Source: Acidobacteriota bacterium (GTDB lineage: Bacteria; Acidobacteriota; Terriglobia; 20CM-2-55-15). Taken from it: 43,314 nt of DNA. The translations under genes and the position numbers were made by a program. This document shows positions 17,775 through 27,641 of this stretch, piece after piece (position 1 is the first letter of the stretch; each line of letters begins with the position of its first letter). The notes below the pieces were generated by a model that was not told the DNA's origin, did not search any database, and worked only from the letters and a program-made list of their open reading frames with translations. The stretch is taken from assembly GCA_003223875.1 (NCBI GenBank), contig QHWY01000101.1, positions 1-43,314 of the forward strand, written 5' to 3'.

Positions 17775-17901
17775 TTTTTCTTTATTTTCGTTTCTAGGTC
17801 CCGCTGCGGATTGTGTCGAATGCACGGAGCCGTCCCGTGAAGTCGACGAGATCCAGAGCGGGACTGAATAGCGGCATTAACCAATCCCACAAGGAGATTC
17901 T

Positions 17902-18171
17902 ATGGCATACATCATTTGCGAACCTTGCGTCGGCACCAAGGATACTGCGTGCGTGGACGCATGCCCGGTGGACTGCATCCACCCGAAGAAGGACGAGGCC
18001 GAGTTCGAGTCCGCCACAATGCTCTACATCCATCCCGAAGAATGCATTGACTGCGGTGCCTGCGAGCCGGCGTGTCCTGTAACTGCCATCTTCCCTGAAG
18101 ACAACGTTCCGGAGCAGTGGCAGAACTATATCGCCATGAATTACGAACACTACGGAATAGCGAAGAAGTAA
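17902..18171 (+). CDS. Seven-iron ferredoxin (3Fe-4S/4Fe-4S), Thermus type
   Basis: The 89-residue protein has the Cys pattern CEPCVGTKDTACVDACPVDC at the N-terminus and CIDCGACEPACPVTAIFPED in the second half. The C-terminus, VPEQWQNYIAMN, matches the pattern of the Thermus thermophilus seven-iron ferredoxin as I recall it. It is a low-potential electron carrier for cytoplasmic oxidoreductases. A strong Shine-Dalgarno AAGGAG lies at 17891-17896. The 43-bp-arm palindrome begins 7 bp after the stop. Confidence 0.92.
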   Translation: MAYIICEPCVGTKDTACVDACPVDCIHPKKDEAEFESATMLYIHPEECIDCGACEPACPVTAIFPEDNVPEQWQNYIAMNYEHYGIAKK

Positions 18172-18177
18172 AACGAG

Positions 18178-18280
18178 GCCAGAAAAAATTCGGGGTCAGA
18201 CTGGTGAATTCCCTATTTTCGATCAAAGCCCGCTAAGGAAAATAGGGAATTCACCAGTCTGACCCCGAATTTTTTCTGGC
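18178..18280. repeat. 103-bp perfect palindrome with 43-bp arms (REP/MITE-like)
   Basis: Bases 18178-18220 are the exact reverse complement of 18238-18280, with a 17-nt loop. The left arm contains TTCGGGGTCAGACTGGTG then AATTCCCTATTTTC. The RNA would fold into a very strong hairpin. The right arm ends with a T-run (TTTTTT at 18270-18275), so it could stop transcription after ferredoxin. It begins 7 bp after the ferredoxin stop and ends 20 bp before the acs start. Perfect arms and intergenic position suggest a recently arrived non-autonomous palindromic element, possibly mobilised by a REP-type (Y1) transposase; this is inference. Confidence 0.85.
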
Positions 18281-18299
18281 TGATTATGGAGCAAGCCAG

Positions 18300-20249
18300 A
18301 TGGCCGAGACACACATCGTATCGTCACTTAAAGAGCAACGCGTCTTTGCTCCGGCCCCGGAGTTTTCGAAGCATGCTCATATTCACAGCCTTGAAGTCTA
18401 CGATTCGATTTCCAAGCGGGCCGCAGAAGATCCCGAGGGTTATTGGGCCGATATCGCTGCCGAACTTCATTGGTTCGAACGCTGGAAGAGAGTGCTGGAA
18501 TGGGATCCGCCATTCGCGAAGTGGTTCGTTGACGGAAAGACCAATATGTCCTTCAACTGTATTGATCGACATCTGAGCTCAGCCAGAAAAAACAAAGTCG
18601 CGATTCTCTGGGAAGGCGAGCCGGGGGATGTCCGCGCAATCAGCTATCAGATGTTGCATTACGAGGTCTGCCGCTTCGCCAACGTTCTCAAGTCGCTCGG
18701 AATCCAAAAGGGCGATCGCGCGACGATCTACATGGGGATGGTTCCGGAACTGGCGATTGCGATGCTGGCGTGCGCCCGGATCGGTGTAACTCACAATGTC
18801 GTTTTTGGCGGGTTCAGCGCAGAAGCCCTTCGCGATCGAATCAATGATTCGAAGTCCCGCGTCCTGATTACGGCCGACGGCGCTTATCGCCGAGGCGCGG
18901 TTGTGCCGCTGAAGAAAAATGCCGATGATGCGTTGTCCGGCACGCCTTCCATTGAACGCGTCATCGTTTATAAGCGAACGGGTGAGCCGGTTAATATGGC
19001 TCCACCCCGGGATCTCTGGTGGCATGAGCAAATGGGCAAAATGGCCGGTGTATCCCCTGCTGAGCCGTTGGATGCCGAGCATCCTCTGTTCATGCTCTAC
19101 ACCAGCGGTACGACAGGTAAACCTAAGGGCGTCGTCCATACAACGGGCGGTTATATGACGAACGTTTACATCACCGCGAAATGGGTCTTCGATTTGAAAG
19201 ACGAAGACACGTTCTGGTGTTCCGCGGATGTGGGGTGGGTTACAGGACACAGTTATATCGTTTACGGTCCACTATTGAATGGCGCAACCACCGTGATGTA
19301 TGAAGGAGCGCCCAATTATCCCGAGCCGGATCGATTCTGGTCGATTATCGAGAAATACAAGATCAGTATTTTCTACACGGCGCCTACGGCAATTCGCTCG
19401 TTCATCAAATGGGGGGATGTTTGGCCTGCCAAACACGACGTGTCCAGTTTGCGGCTGCTTGGAACCGTCGGTGAACCGATCAATCCGGAAGCCTGGATGT
19501 GGTACCGCAAAAATATCGGACGTGACCGTTGTCCCATTGTCGATACGTGGTGGCAGACGGAAACCGGCGCGATTATGGTTTCGCCGATTCCCGGCGCAGT
19601 TCCAACCAAACCCGGCTCGGCGACGAAACCCTTGCCTGGTGTGGTGATCGATGTAGTCGACCGCCAGGGCAAATCCGTCGGTACCAATCAGGGCGGATTT
19701 CTAGTGATCAAGAGTCCGTGGCCGTCCATGCTGCGCACAATCTACGGGGATCCCGAGCGATACAAGAAACAATACTGGAGTGAAATTCCAGGCGTGTATT
19801 TCACGGGGGATGGCGCCCGGCGTGATGAAGACGGCTACTTGTGGATCATGGGACGAATCGATGACGTGATCAATGTTTCTGGTCATCGGATCGGAACCAT
19901 GGAGGTTGAAAGTTCCCTTGTAAGTCATCCAACCGTCGCCGAAGCAGCAGTGGTCGGGCGACCAGACGAACTAAAAGGTCAGGGCATTGTCGCGTTTGTG
20001 ACGCTCGTCACCGGACATCAAGCAGCTCCGGCGCTGAAAGAAGAGTTGAAAGGTCACGTCGCCAAGACGATCGGCGGTTTCGCGAAACCCGATGAAATCC
20101 GATTTACCGACGCTCTACCGAAAACACGCAGTGGCAAAATCATGCGGCGGCTGTTACGGGATCTGGCATCGGGCCAAGCAACTGTCGGAGACACAACAAC
20201 ACTCGAAGATTTTTCGGTGCTCGCGAAATTGCGGGAAGAGGAAGAATGA
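18300..20249 (+). CDS. acs: Acetyl-CoA synthetase (AMP-forming)
   Basis: The 649-residue protein has the full Acs length and motifs: N-terminal [30 protein letters not shown]-loop [19 protein letters not shown] near residue 266, [12 protein letters not shown] near 415, [28 protein letters not shown], and [16 protein letters not shown] with the catalytic and regulatory Lys near 611. The Trp in WWQTETG is typical of acetate-specific enzymes. It converts acetate, ATP and CoA to acetyl-CoA. The start has GGAG at 18287-18290, just after the palindrome. The stop overlaps the next gene by 4 bp, so the reductase is co-translated. Confidence 0.95.
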   Translation: MAETHIVSSLKEQRVFAPAPEFSKHAHIHSLEVYDSISKRAAEDPEGYWADIAAELHWFERWKRVLEWDPPFAKWFVDGKTNMSFNCIDRHLSSARKNKVAILWEGEPGDVRAISYQMLHYEVCRFANVLKSLGIQKGDRATIYMGMVPELAIAMLACARIGVTHNVVFGGFSAEALRDRINDSKSRVLITADGAYRRGAVVPLKKNADDALSGTPSIERVIVYKRTGEPVNMAPPRDLWWHEQMGKMAGVSPAEPLDAEHPLFMLYTSGTTGKPKGVVHTTGGYMTNVYITAKWVFDLKDEDTFWCSADVGWVTGHSYIVYGPLLNGATTVMYEGAPNYPEPDRFWSIIEKYKISIFYTAPTAIRSFIKWGDVWPAKHDVSSLRLLGTVGEPINPEAWMWYRKNIGRDRCPIVDTWWQTETGAIMVSPIPGAVPTKPGSATKPLPGVVIDVVDRQGKSVGTNQGGFLVIKSPWPSMLRTIYGDPERYKKQYWSEIPGVYFTGDGARRDEDGYLWIMGRIDDVINVSGHRIGTMEVESSLVSHPTVAEAAVVGRPDELKGQGIVAFVTLVTGHQAAPALKEELKGHVAKTIGGFAKPDEIRFTDALPKTRSGKIMRRLLRDLASGQATVGDTTTLEDFSVLAKLREEEE

Positions 20250-21154
20250 TGGTTCCACGAATTGGGTTCATCGGCTTGGGCATCATGGGAATGCCCATGG
20301 CGCGAAATCTTATGAAGGCGGGTTTCCCCCTCACTGTTCACAACCGGAGCCAGGCGAAGGTCGAGGACTTGGTCAAAGAGGGAGCGAGGCGGGCAGCTTC
20401 ACCCCGCGAAGTGGCTTCCGCCACAGATATTGTGATCACGATGCTGCCCAACTCACCCGATGTTGAATTGGTCGCACTGGGTGCCAGCGGCATCAGGCAA
20501 GGGGTCAGGGCCGGTCAATTGTTCATCGACATGAGCACGATCAATCCGATCGTTTCGCAGAAGATTGGGAAGGAACTCGCGCCTCTCGGCGTTGCTATGG
20601 TCGATGCGCCTGTCAGCGGCGGCGAAAAAGGCGCTATCGACGGCGCGTTGTCGATCATGGCTGGGGGTGCGCCGGAAGACTTCGAGCGCGCACTGCCGGT
20701 TTTCAATGCACTTGGTAAAACGATCACGCATATGGGACCGATCGGCGCAGGCGGGTTCACAAAGCTTGCGAATCAAATCATTGTGGCGGTCAATCTCACA
20801 GCCATCGGGGAAGCGCTCGTTTTCGGAGCAAAGGCTGGTGTGGATCCGCAGAAAATGATTCGTGCGCTCGCTGGAGGACTGGCCGGGAGCAAATGTCTCG
20901 ATCAGAAATCAGAAAAAATCTTGTCCGGTGACTTTGCACCCGGTTTCAAGATCGACCTCCACTTTAAGGACCTTAATCTGATTCAGGATGCGGCACGATC
21001 GGTCGGCGTCCCGATCCCAACGGCGGCATTTGTCGAACAACTATTCGCGGCGCTGCGTGTTCGCGGGCGAGGCGGTTTGGATCATTCGGGCGTGATCACG
21101 TTATTCGAAGATCTCGCCGGAGTTCAGGTCAGGAGAACGCAGTCTAGCGCTTGA
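20246..21154 (+). CDS. 3-hydroxyisobutyrate dehydrogenase-family NAD(P)-dependent reductase
   Basis: The N-terminal Rossmann motif [21 protein letters not shown] is followed by MSTINP, the substrate loop [11 protein letters not shown] and the catalytic [10 protein letters not shown] with its conserved Lys and Asn near residues 170-175. The C-terminal helical domain ends with [13 protein letters not shown]. These are family signatures of HIBADH, tartronate-semialdehyde reductase (GarR/GlxR) and glyoxylate/succinic-semialdehyde reductases. The exact substrate is undecided. Coupling to acs by an ATGA overlap suggests a role in C2/C3 acid metabolism. The 3' end overlaps the convergent TPR gene by 11 bp. 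Confidence 0.88.
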   Translation: MMVPRIGFIGLGIMGMPMARNLMKAGFPLTVHNRSQAKVEDLVKEGARRAASPREVASATDIVITMLPNSPDVELVALGASGIRQGVRAGQLFIDMSTINPIVSQKIGKELAPLGVAMVDAPVSGGEKGAIDGALSIMAGGAPEDFERALPVFNALGKTITHMGPIGAGGFTKLANQIIVAVNLTAIGEALVFGAKAGVDPQKMIRALAGGLAGSKCLDQKSEKILSGDFAPGFKIDLHFKDLNLIQDAARSVGVPIPTAAFVEQLFAALRVRGRGGLDHSGVITLFEDLAGVQVRRTQSSA

Positions 21155-21662
21155 GCGTTTTGGCGTAAGCCAGATAGCTGTTTGCTAGTTGAGCGTTGCT
21201 TTCGATGTACTGCTTCCACTGTTCGTCCGTGTAGCCTTGTTGCGGCGGCTGAGATTTCAATCTCGTAATCTCGTCCATCGCCTTCTGCCCATACTGGATT
21301 GCACGATCGAGGCTGGCCTGTTTTCCGTCTAGAGAATAGGCTCGCGTCACGGTGAGCAATGCCACCAGGTTATTCGGATCCACCTTGATCGCTTTTTCGC
21401 AATATTCAATGATCTTGGCCTGATCGTTCTTCTGTTGGAAGATCTGAATCAGCTGCAGGTAAGCTTCTCGTATGGACTTGGATTGCGTGAATTGCTTCTC
21501 AAAATCCTGAAGCAGCGCGATTTTGGCATCGATGTTGTTTTCCGCGTCAATCTTCTGGAACGCCTTATCCTCGGGACTTCCCGCAATCACTTGCGCATTT
21601 GCAATCGAGACCAGCCCCCAGACAAAGACAACACACAACGTCAAAATGACTCTTGTCTTCAT
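21144..21662 (-). CDS. Exported TPR-repeat protein
   Basis: ATG at 21662 is preferred because GAGGAG lies 8 bp upstream and the product then begins with a signal peptide (MKTRVILTLCVVFVWGLVSIANA). A more upstream Met gives an unlikely leader. The ~150 mature residues contain tetratricopeptide-like helices (IREAYLQLIQIFQQKNDQ, IIEYCEKAIKVDPNNLVALL). It is probably a periplasmic scaffold with no known partner. It follows gdhA in the same direction, 86 bp upstream of its own start being the gdhA stop. Confidence 0.75.
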   Translation of the reverse strand: MKTRVILTLCVVFVWGLVSIANAQVIAGSPEDKAFQKIDAENNIDAKIALLQDFEKQFTQSKSIREAYLQLIQIFQQKNDQAKIIEYCEKAIKVDPNNLVALLTVTRAYSLDGKQASLDRAIQYGQKAMDEITRLKSQPPQQGYTDEQWKQYIESNAQLANSYLAYAKTLKR

Positions 21663-21747
21663 TTGGTACTCCTCTGTGACATTCCTCATGTCAGGGTTGG
21701 TGCCACTCTATCAAAACTGGGCAGCCGAAAGGCAAGTTTTTTGATAC

Positions 21748-23184
21748 TTATGGGAATATGCCAAGCTGCTCGTAGGTAAGCGCCACCTTCTTGATGGCGA
21801 TTATGAAGGCTGCAGTCCGCATGCTTTCCTTCGGCACTCGGGTACGGTGGACCTCGCGGATGCTGCGGTATGCGGTTACCATTGTCTCTTCCAGCCCGGA
21901 GTTAACGAGATCGAGCTCTTCGGGTCCGCGTACCAGGTATTTTTTGTCTTCTTCGGGAACCGGTTTGCCGATCATCTTCTCGATCGTGCTGACCAATTTC
22001 TGGTTCTTGATTTCCTCGAGGTGCTTTTGAAGACGACCGAATCTCATATGCGAAAGGTTCTTTCCCCATTCGAAATAAGAAACCGTGACGCCGCCGGCGT
22101 TGAGGAAAATATCCGGAATAATGAAGACGCCGCGATTATGCAACCGCTCTTCAGCCCCCGGCGTCGTCGGACCGTTGGCTGCTTCGGCCAGAACTTTGCA
22201 ATTGATCCGATCGCAATTCTCAAGGGTGACTTGGTTCTCCAGCGCGGCAGGGATCAGGATGTCGCAGGGGACATCCCAGATCGAATCGGGACTTGGAAGC
22301 GTTTCAGCGCCGGGAAAGTTCTTGATCGAGCCCGTCTCTTTTCGGAATTCGTTCAACTCTTCAATCGTCAATCCTTGCGGGTTGTATACAGCCGCGTCCC
22401 ATTCCGCAATGCCGACCACCTTGCATCCGTCTTCCTCGGAGAGAAATTTGGCGGCGTAATAGCCGACGTTTCCAAATCCCTGGAAGACGACAGTTTTGCC
22501 TTCGAGACCTGGCGTGAGTCCCAGCTTCTTCAAGTCTTCTGAGTGCTGAAATGCTTCGCGAATTCCGAACTGCACACCCCGGCCCGTTGCTTCGCGGCGT
22601 CCATGAATACCGCCTTGTGCTACGGGTTTGCCGGTAACGCAGGCAAGGTTATCGATTCCACCGGGATTGAAGGCATCGTAGGTATCGGCCATCCATGCCA
22701 TTTCGCGTTCGCCCGTGCCGACATCCGGTCCGGGGACGTTTTCGCCCGGTCCCAGATATTCTTTGCGGATCAATTCGGCTGTGAAGCGCCGCGTGATTTT
22801 CTCTATTTGTTCGTCACTGTATTTCTTGGGATTGAAACGCACACCGCCCTTTGACCCGCCAAACGGCACGTCGACAATTGCGCATTTGTAAGTCATTAGC
22901 GCCGCCAACGCCATGATCTCGTCCTGGTTCACGAGTTCACTAAAACGGATTCCCCCTTTGACCGGTTTCTTATGTTGGCTGTGCTCGGCGCGCCAGCCCT
23001 CGAATAATTCATATTTGTCGCCGCCGAACCGGACGGGGAATTGAAAGTAGTAAACGTTGTTGCACGCCTTGATCTGGTTAAGAAGAGAAGAATGAATTTT
23101 CAAATATTGCGCTGCACGGTCGAACTGTTTCGAGACGATTCTGTTGAAATTGAGATCTTCCTTCGTTGCAAGCGTTGTAGGCAT
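21748..23184 (-). CDS. gdhA: Glutamate dehydrogenase (Glu/Leu/Phe/Val family)
   Basis: The 478-residue protein shows the substrate-binding PVKGGIRF (Lys76), the catalytic MTYKCAIVDVPFGGSKGG (Lys100, Lys112), GPDVGTGEREMAWMADTY, and the Rossmann motif FQGFGNVGYYAAKFL. It catalyses reversible oxidative deamination of glutamate to 2-oxoglutarate. The size lies between hexameric small GDHs (~420) and class I (~450); an internal stretch near 240-310 accounts for the extra length. Its ATG directly abuts the ispG stop (TGAATG), and AAGGAG lies inside the ispG end, so translation is coupled to ispG. Confidence 0.93.
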   Translation of the reverse strand: MPTTLATKEDLNFNRIVSKQFDRAAQYLKIHSSLLNQIKACNNVYYFQFPVRFGGDKYELFEGWRAEHSQHKKPVKGGIRFSELVNQDEIMALAALMTYKCAIVDVPFGGSKGGVRFNPKKYSDEQIEKITRRFTAELIRKEYLGPGENVPGPDVGTGEREMAWMADTYDAFNPGGIDNLACVTGKPVAQGGIHGRREATGRGVQFGIREAFQHSEDLKKLGLTPGLEGKTVVFQGFGNVGYYAAKFLSEEDGCKVVGIAEWDAAVYNPQGLTIEELNEFRKETGSIKNFPGAETLPSPDSIWDVPCDILIPAALENQVTLENCDRINCKVLAEAANGPTTPGAEERLHNRGVFIIPDIFLNAGGVTVSYFEWGKNLSHMRFGRLQKHLEEIKNQKLVSTIEKMIGKPVPEEDKKYLVRGPEELDLVNSGLEETMVTAYRSIREVHRTRVPKESMRTAAFIIAIKKVALTYEQLGIFP

Positions 23185-24411
23185 TCAGTCTCCTTCTGCC
23201 TTATATCGAGTTTCCACATACTCGTCTAGAATGCCGATGAAATCGTTGACGATCGTGGCACCCTTCAATGTGGTCATTAGCCTTCCGTCGACGTAAACAG
23301 GTGCTTTTGGTTCTTCGCCGGTGCCGGGCAACGATATTCCGATATCGGCGTGCTTCGATTCGCCCGGGCCATTCACAACACAACCCATAACGGCAATCTT
23401 AAGATTTTCCACACCCGGATAGGCTTCCTTCCAGACTGGCATTTGCGACCCGATATATTCCTGAATGTCGTCGGCCATCTCCTGAAATAACGTACTCGTC
23501 GTACGGCCGCAGCCCGGACAGGCTGTCACGCGGGGAGAGAACGTTCGTATACCCAGACTTTGAAGAATATCCTGGCAGGTGCGGACCTCTTCGCTCCGAT
23601 CCCCTCCGGGAGCGGGTGTAAGGCTAACCCGAATCGTATCGCCGATGCCTTCCTGCAACAACACAGACAACGCCGCGGTGCTTGCGACAATGCCGCCGCG
23701 TCCCATCCCGGCCTCTGTCAGACCCAGATGCAGCGCATACGGCGAACGTGCAGCCAATGTTCGGTACACGTCAATCAGGTCCTGCACGCCTGAGACCTTC
23801 GCGCTTAGAATAATGCGGTCTGCCGGCATTCCGCACGAGCGCGCCATTTCCGCCGATTCGACGGCGCTCACCACCATCGCTTCCATGATGACGTCGCGAG
23901 AATCTCTTGGCTCGGAACGGCGGGCATTTTCATCCATCAAACGCGTGACAAGTGCCTGATCCAAAGAGCCCCAGTTCACGCCGATGCGGACGGGCTTTGC
24001 ATTCTGAAGCGCGATTTCGATGATGGACTGAAAATTGTCATCATGGCGGCGGCCCATTCCCACATTACCAGGATTAATGCGGTATTTGTCCAACGCCCGG
24101 GCACAATCGGGATATTCGCGGAGAAGAATGTGACCGTTGTAGTGGAAGTCACCGATGATCGGAGCGGTAATGTGACGTTCTCGTAACCGTGAAACAATCT
24201 CAGGAACAGCACGCGCTGCTTCACGCGTATTGACTGTCACTCGAACCAGTTCGGATCCCGCCAGGGCAAGAGCTTGCGCCTGCTCTACCGTTCGAGCGAC
24301 ATCCGCCGTGTCGGTATTGGTCATCGATTGGACCGCGATGGGATGATTTCCGCCGATCCACACCCCACCGACGTTCACCGCAATTGTCGCCCGCCGATTG
24401 ATCTCAGCCAT
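23185..24411 (-). CDS. ispG: 4-hydroxy-3-methylbut-2-enyl diphosphate synthase
   Basis: The start is placed at [21 protein letters not shown] (24411) because the 12 codons upstream are hydrophobic and not part of the family. The 408 residues include [30 protein letters not shown], and the iron-sulfur ligands [10 protein letters not shown] and GCVVNGPGE. The enzyme is the [4Fe-4S] reductive step of the MEP isoprenoid pathway, converting MEcPP to HMBPP. It probably receives electrons from ferredoxin or flavodoxin. It is directly followed by gdhA and divergent from the DUF2231 gene. Confidence 0.95.
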   Translation of the reverse strand: MAEINRRATIAVNVGGVWIGGNHPIAVQSMTNTDTADVARTVEQAQALALAGSELVRVTVNTREAARAVPEIVSRLRERHITAPIIGDFHYNGHILLREYPDCARALDKYRINPGNVGMGRRHDDNFQSIIEIALQNAKPVRIGVNWGSLDQALVTRLMDENARRSEPRDSRDVIMEAMVVSAVESAEMARSCGMPADRIILSAKVSGVQDLIDVYRTLAARSPYALHLGLTEAGMGRGGIVASTAALSVLLQEGIGDTIRVSLTPAPGGDRSEEVRTCQDILQSLGIRTFSPRVTACPGCGRTTSTLFQEMADDIQEYIGSQMPVWKEAYPGVENLKIAVMGCVVNGPGESKHADIGISLPGTGEEPKAPVYVDGRLMTTLKGATIVNDFIGILDEYVETRYKAEGD

Positions 24412-24493
24412 GAGACAAAGGAAACATAACACGAACACGAAGCACAAGAGCTTACTTGGACGCTATAATACACGCCGCCGGCGGGCCGGTCTC

Positions 24494-24889
24494 ATGTTCC
24501 TTTTCGACATTCCGATTCACAAGTTCATCATTCACTTTCCGATCGCCTTGACGATCATTGCGCTTATTTACGATTCGTGGGCGTTATATGCAAGAAGACC
24601 GGAACTGCACCGAACCGGATACGGACTCATCCTTTGGGCTGCGGTCGGCGCGTTTGCGGCGGCGGGCACGGGCTTGCAGTTGGCAGAGATGGTGCGAATC
24701 GACAAAGCGGCAGTGACCGGACATGCCGGTTTCGGGATTACCGCCACAATGGTGATTGCGGCGCTTGCCGGTGTTCGTTATTCCGCCCACGCACAAGAGA
24801 AGAAGGGTTATCCCGTCTGGTGGTTAATTGTTGAGGCGGCCGCCGCGGGGTTAATCGCCGCAACGGCCATCACAGGTCATCGATTGTGA
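24494..24889 (+). CDS. DUF2231-type four-helix membrane protein
   Basis: The product from ATG 24494 has 131 residues with four hydrophobic helices and begins MFLFDIPIHKFIIHFPIALTII, as in DUF2231 proteins where paired His lie near the first helix. VTGHAGFGITATMVIAAL and the final ITGHRL add conserved GH motifs that could bind heme or metal. The frame is open upstream to 24398 but that part is basic and not family-like. No clear Shine-Dalgarno. It is convergent with the coiled-coil gene, 3 bp away. Confidence 0.75.
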   Translation: MFLFDIPIHKFIIHFPIALTIIALIYDSWALYARRPELHRTGYGLILWAAVGAFAAAGTGLQLAEMVRIDKAAVTGHAGFGITATMVIAALAGVRYSAHAQEKKGYPVWWLIVEAAAAGLIAATAITGHRL

Positions 24890-24892
24890 AGT

Positions 24893-25828
24893 TTAAGGAC
24901 GGAACTGGGGACGCTCTGCAGAAAGCGCCTTATCTTTTGGAGCGCTGAGATAACCCCGGATACGGTCTTTATCGACGAAGTTCACGACAATCTCATATCG
25001 AAGCTTGTCCCGGCCAACAAGGAACTGTACGGGTTCATTTGCGGTCCGATCCTTCTTCTCCAGCATGCTGTCATCAACTTGAATCAGAACGTCATACTTC
25101 GATCTCTTCGGGTCGGTTTTGCGAAGTTGTAACTGAACGTCTGCTACACGAGTCATCTCGTTCTTCTTCGGCTTTGCCAGATCAAACTCGAAGAAATCCC
25201 GTTCACCTTTCTTTCGCAGTTCCGTTAATTCACCGACGTTATGGGCAATTTGAGCACTCAGCGACGTTTTGACATCGGTAATTTCCCGGCGGCTTTCAGC
25301 TAGATCGCGCCGTGTTGCGTCGAGATTTGCCGCGACCGTCTTGACGTCGCCTGAGACTGTTCCGATTTTCGCATCGGCAATCTGCTGGACTTCTGCGACC
25401 TTCGTCGTCGTCTCTTGACGCACGGCTGCAACATTGGCAGCAACCTCGGTTGCACTAGCTTTCGTCGCAAGCTCACTTGCAAGCTGTTCTCTCGCCTTTT
25501 CCTGCTCGGCTTGTAGCTTTTCGGCAAATCTCCGTGAAGCATTCAGTTCTTGGGTGGTAACGCCTAGCTTCTTTGTAACGACTTCCATATCGGAACCCAT
25601 GTCGGTCGCATGCTTCTTGACGGCCTTCATTTGATCCGTTTGATCTGCGAACTGATGCTCAAGAAACGCAATCCGCTCTTCAAGACTTGTACGAGTCGAG
25701 TAGGCGTTGTAGCCAAGGCCCAGAATCAGCAAAAGCGACAGCGCGATCCCTCCTTTCAATAAGGTGTTTTTCGGGGGCGGTGGCGGCGGCGCGCTTGCCC
25801 CGCCTTCTTTGGGTTTCAGGCTAAACAT
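24893..25828 (-). CDS. Membrane-anchored coiled-coil protein
   Basis: A short cytoplasmic, proline-rich segment with a run of seven Pro (residues 14-20) precedes one membrane helix at ~26-43. A long coiled coil follows at ~48-215 (LEERIAFLEHQFADQTDQMK, RRDLAESRREITDVK), and a globular beta-rich domain lies at ~215-311 (DFFEFDLAKPKKNEMTRVADVQLQL, VQFLVGRDKLRYEIVVNFV). The same layout is recurrent in Acidobacteria. No enzymatic motif is visible; a structural or envelope role is likely. GGAAAGGA upstream of the ATG is a plausible ribosome site. Confidence 0.75.
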   Translation of the reverse strand: MFSLKPKEGGASAPPPPPPKNTLLKGGIALSLLLILGLGYNAYSTRTSLEERIAFLEHQFADQTDQMKAVKKHATDMGSDMEVVTKKLGVTTQELNASRRFAEKLQAEQEKAREQLASELATKASATEVAANVAAVRQETTTKVAEVQQIADAKIGTVSGDVKTVAANLDATRRDLAESRREITDVKTSLSAQIAHNVGELTELRKKGERDFFEFDLAKPKKNEMTRVADVQLQLRKTDPKRSKYDVLIQVDDSMLEKKDRTANEPVQFLVGRDKLRYEIVVNFVDKDRIRGYLSAPKDKALSAERPQFRP

Positions 25829-25925
25829 CGAAAAAATCCTTTCCGTAGATTGGGTGAATAAACAACATTAATTATCTACGATTTCTGCGAATTAGACGAG
25901 GCAGTTGTGGATTGGTATCCTTTGA

Positions 25926-26240
25926 ATTATTCGAAGTCGAGATAAGGCTGTAGATATCCACAATGCTATCTATCGTCTCGTCAGGCGCATACCGCGGGGC
26001 CGCGTCCTATCCTACGGTGACATTGGTCGCATCGTCGGCACTGGCCCGCGGCAGGTTGCAGCGGCGATGCGCGAATGCCCGGCAGGATTTCCATGGCACC
26101 GCGTCGTCGGCGCCGGCGGCAAGATACGGACGCCGGGCGAACATGCATGGATCCAGCGTCAATGTTTAATGGCGGAAGGTATTCGGTTTCGGGGTCTGGT
26201 TTTTTCTTATGAACTTTATCGTTGGAGAACACCGAAATAA
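25926..26240 (+). CDS. Alkyltransferase-like (ATL) DNA-repair protein, no standard start codon
   Basis: The frame ending at TAA 26238-26240 reads AIYRLVRRIPRGRVLSYGDI, then GRIVGTGPRQVAAAMRECPAG, FPWHRVVGAGGKIRTPG, QRQCLMAEGIRF and ELYRWRTPK. This is the whole MGMT-like DNA-binding domain with PWHRV in place of PCHRV. The acceptor Cys is therefore Trp, which defines ATL proteins (Atl1, E. coli YbaZ type). They bind O6-alkylguanine and hand it to nucleotide excision repair. The frame opens at 25926 after a TGA, but no ATG, GTG or TTG precedes the conserved part; ATT at 25926 or 25929 are the only candidates. It is either AUU-initiated or has lost its start. It overlaps fumC by 32 bp. Confidence 0.75.
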   Translation: MIRSRDKAVDIHNAIYRLVRRIPRGRVLSYGDIGRIVGTGPRQVAAAMRECPAGFPWHRVVGAGGKIRTPGEHAWIQRQCLMAEGIRFRGLVFSYELYRWRTPK

Positions 26241-27639
26241 GCGGATCGAGCGCGATTCGATGGGAGAAGTCCCTGTTTCTGCCGATGCGCTTTATGGAGC
26301 TCAAACTCAACGTGCTGTTGAGAATTTTCCCATCAGCAATCTTCGCTTCCCCCGAGAATTTATCCGCGCTATCGGTCTGGTTAAGCTCGCCGCCGCTCGC
26401 GCCAATATGGATCTTCGGCTCCTGGATAAACGCATCGGCAACGCGATCGTGGACGCGGCTCGAGAAACTGCCGATGGAAAACTCGATCAGCATTTTGTCG
26501 TCGATATTTTCCAGACCGGATCGGGTACTTCCACCAACATGAATGCCAATGAAGTCATCGCGAATCGAGCGATCCAGGCGCTCGGCGGCAAGGTAGGCGA
26601 CAAGAAGCCGGTCCATCCGAACGATCATGTGAACATGGGTCAATCCAGCAATGATGTCATTCCTACGGCAATGCATGTTGCGGTCTTGGACCTGATCGAG
26701 CACGCTTTGATCCCGGCTTTGCGAAAGCTGCAAAACGCGCTTAGCCTAAAAGCTAGAGAATTTGATTCAGTCGTAAAGATCGGAAGAACACATCTTCAGG
26801 ATGCGACGCCGGTGCGCCTTGGACAGGAATTCGGCGGCTATGCCCGGCAAGTGAGCCTTGGTATATCTCGTCTGGAGAAACTCCGCGAGACCTTAGGTGA
26901 ATTGCCCCTAGGCGGAACAGCAGTGGGAACGGGAATCAATACGCACCCGAAATTTGCTGCTAAGGCCATTCGTCACCTTTCGAAATTGACGGGACTAAAG
27001 TTACGTGAGGCCGACGACCACTTCGAAGCGCAATCGAGCAAGGACGCCATCGTTGAAGCCAGCGGGATCTTAAAGACTGTTGCAGTAAGTCTTACCAAAA
27101 TTGCCAGCGATATTCGTTTACTGGCCTCAGGTCCACGATGCGGTATCGGAGAAATCGCATTGCCGGAAGTGCAGCCCGGATCTTCGATCATGCCTGGCAA
27201 AGTCAATCCCGTAATCGCGGAATCGATATTAATGGCGACGGCGCAGGTCATTGGAAATGATCTCACTATTACGATCAGTGGTCAGGCTAGCATACTGGAA
27301 TTAAACGTGATGATGCCGGTCATGGCGCACAATATTTTGCAATCGATTCGCCTACTGGCGGCCTCAGCAGCGAATTTCACAGAACGATGTATCCGTGGCA
27401 TTCAAGCGAACAAAGAACGATGCAATGACCTGATCGAGAAAAGTCTGGCGATGTGTACAGCGCTTGCCCCCGAGATCGGGTATGATGCCGCGGCCTCCAT
27501 AGCAAAAGAGGCCTACGAAACGGGCAAGACGGTCCGCCAAATCGCAGTGGAGAAGCAGATACTGCCGCCAAAACGACTGAAGGAAATCTTGAATCCGCTG
27601 CGAATGACCAAGCCCGGGATCGCGGCCAAAGGGGATTAG
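26209..27639 (+). CDS. fumC: Fumarase, class II
   Basis: The 476-residue protein carries RIERDSMGEVPVSADALYGAQTQRA, QTGSGTSTNMNANEVIANRA, GRTHLQDATPV and the fumarase/aspartase signature GSSIMPGKVNP near residue 325. It hydrates fumarate to L-malate in the TCA cycle. ATG 26209 gives 11 residues before the conserved RIERDSMG; no Shine-Dalgarno is visible, and the start lies inside the ATL frame, so translation may be coupled. Aspartate ammonia-lyase is the main alternative in this family, but the N-terminal RIERDSMGEV favours fumarase. Confidence 0.93.
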   Translation: MNFIVGEHRNKRIERDSMGEVPVSADALYGAQTQRAVENFPISNLRFPREFIRAIGLVKLAAARANMDLRLLDKRIGNAIVDAARETADGKLDQHFVVDIFQTGSGTSTNMNANEVIANRAIQALGGKVGDKKPVHPNDHVNMGQSSNDVIPTAMHVAVLDLIEHALIPALRKLQNALSLKAREFDSVVKIGRTHLQDATPVRLGQEFGGYARQVSLGISRLEKLRETLGELPLGGTAVGTGINTHPKFAAKAIRHLSKLTGLKLREADDHFEAQSSKDAIVEASGILKTVAVSLTKIASDIRLLASGPRCGIGEIALPEVQPGSSIMPGKVNPVIAESILMATAQVIGNDLTITISGQASILELNVMMPVMAHNILQSIRLLAASAANFTERCIRGIQANKERCNDLIEKSLAMCTALAPEIGYDAAASIAKEAYETGKTVRQIAVEKQILPPKRLKEILNPLRMTKPGIAAKGD

Positions 27640-27641
27640 CG

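Noticed and set aside
21847..22542. 231-codon plus-strand frame
   Set aside because: Antisense to glutamate dehydrogenase with no recognisable motif.
24412..24447. Longer start for IspG
   Set aside because: The extra residues ([12 protein letters not shown]) are hydrophobic and foreign to this cytoplasmic enzyme.
25981..26733. 250-codon minus-strand frame
   Set aside because: Runs antisense to the ATL protein and fumC, both convincing on the plus strand.
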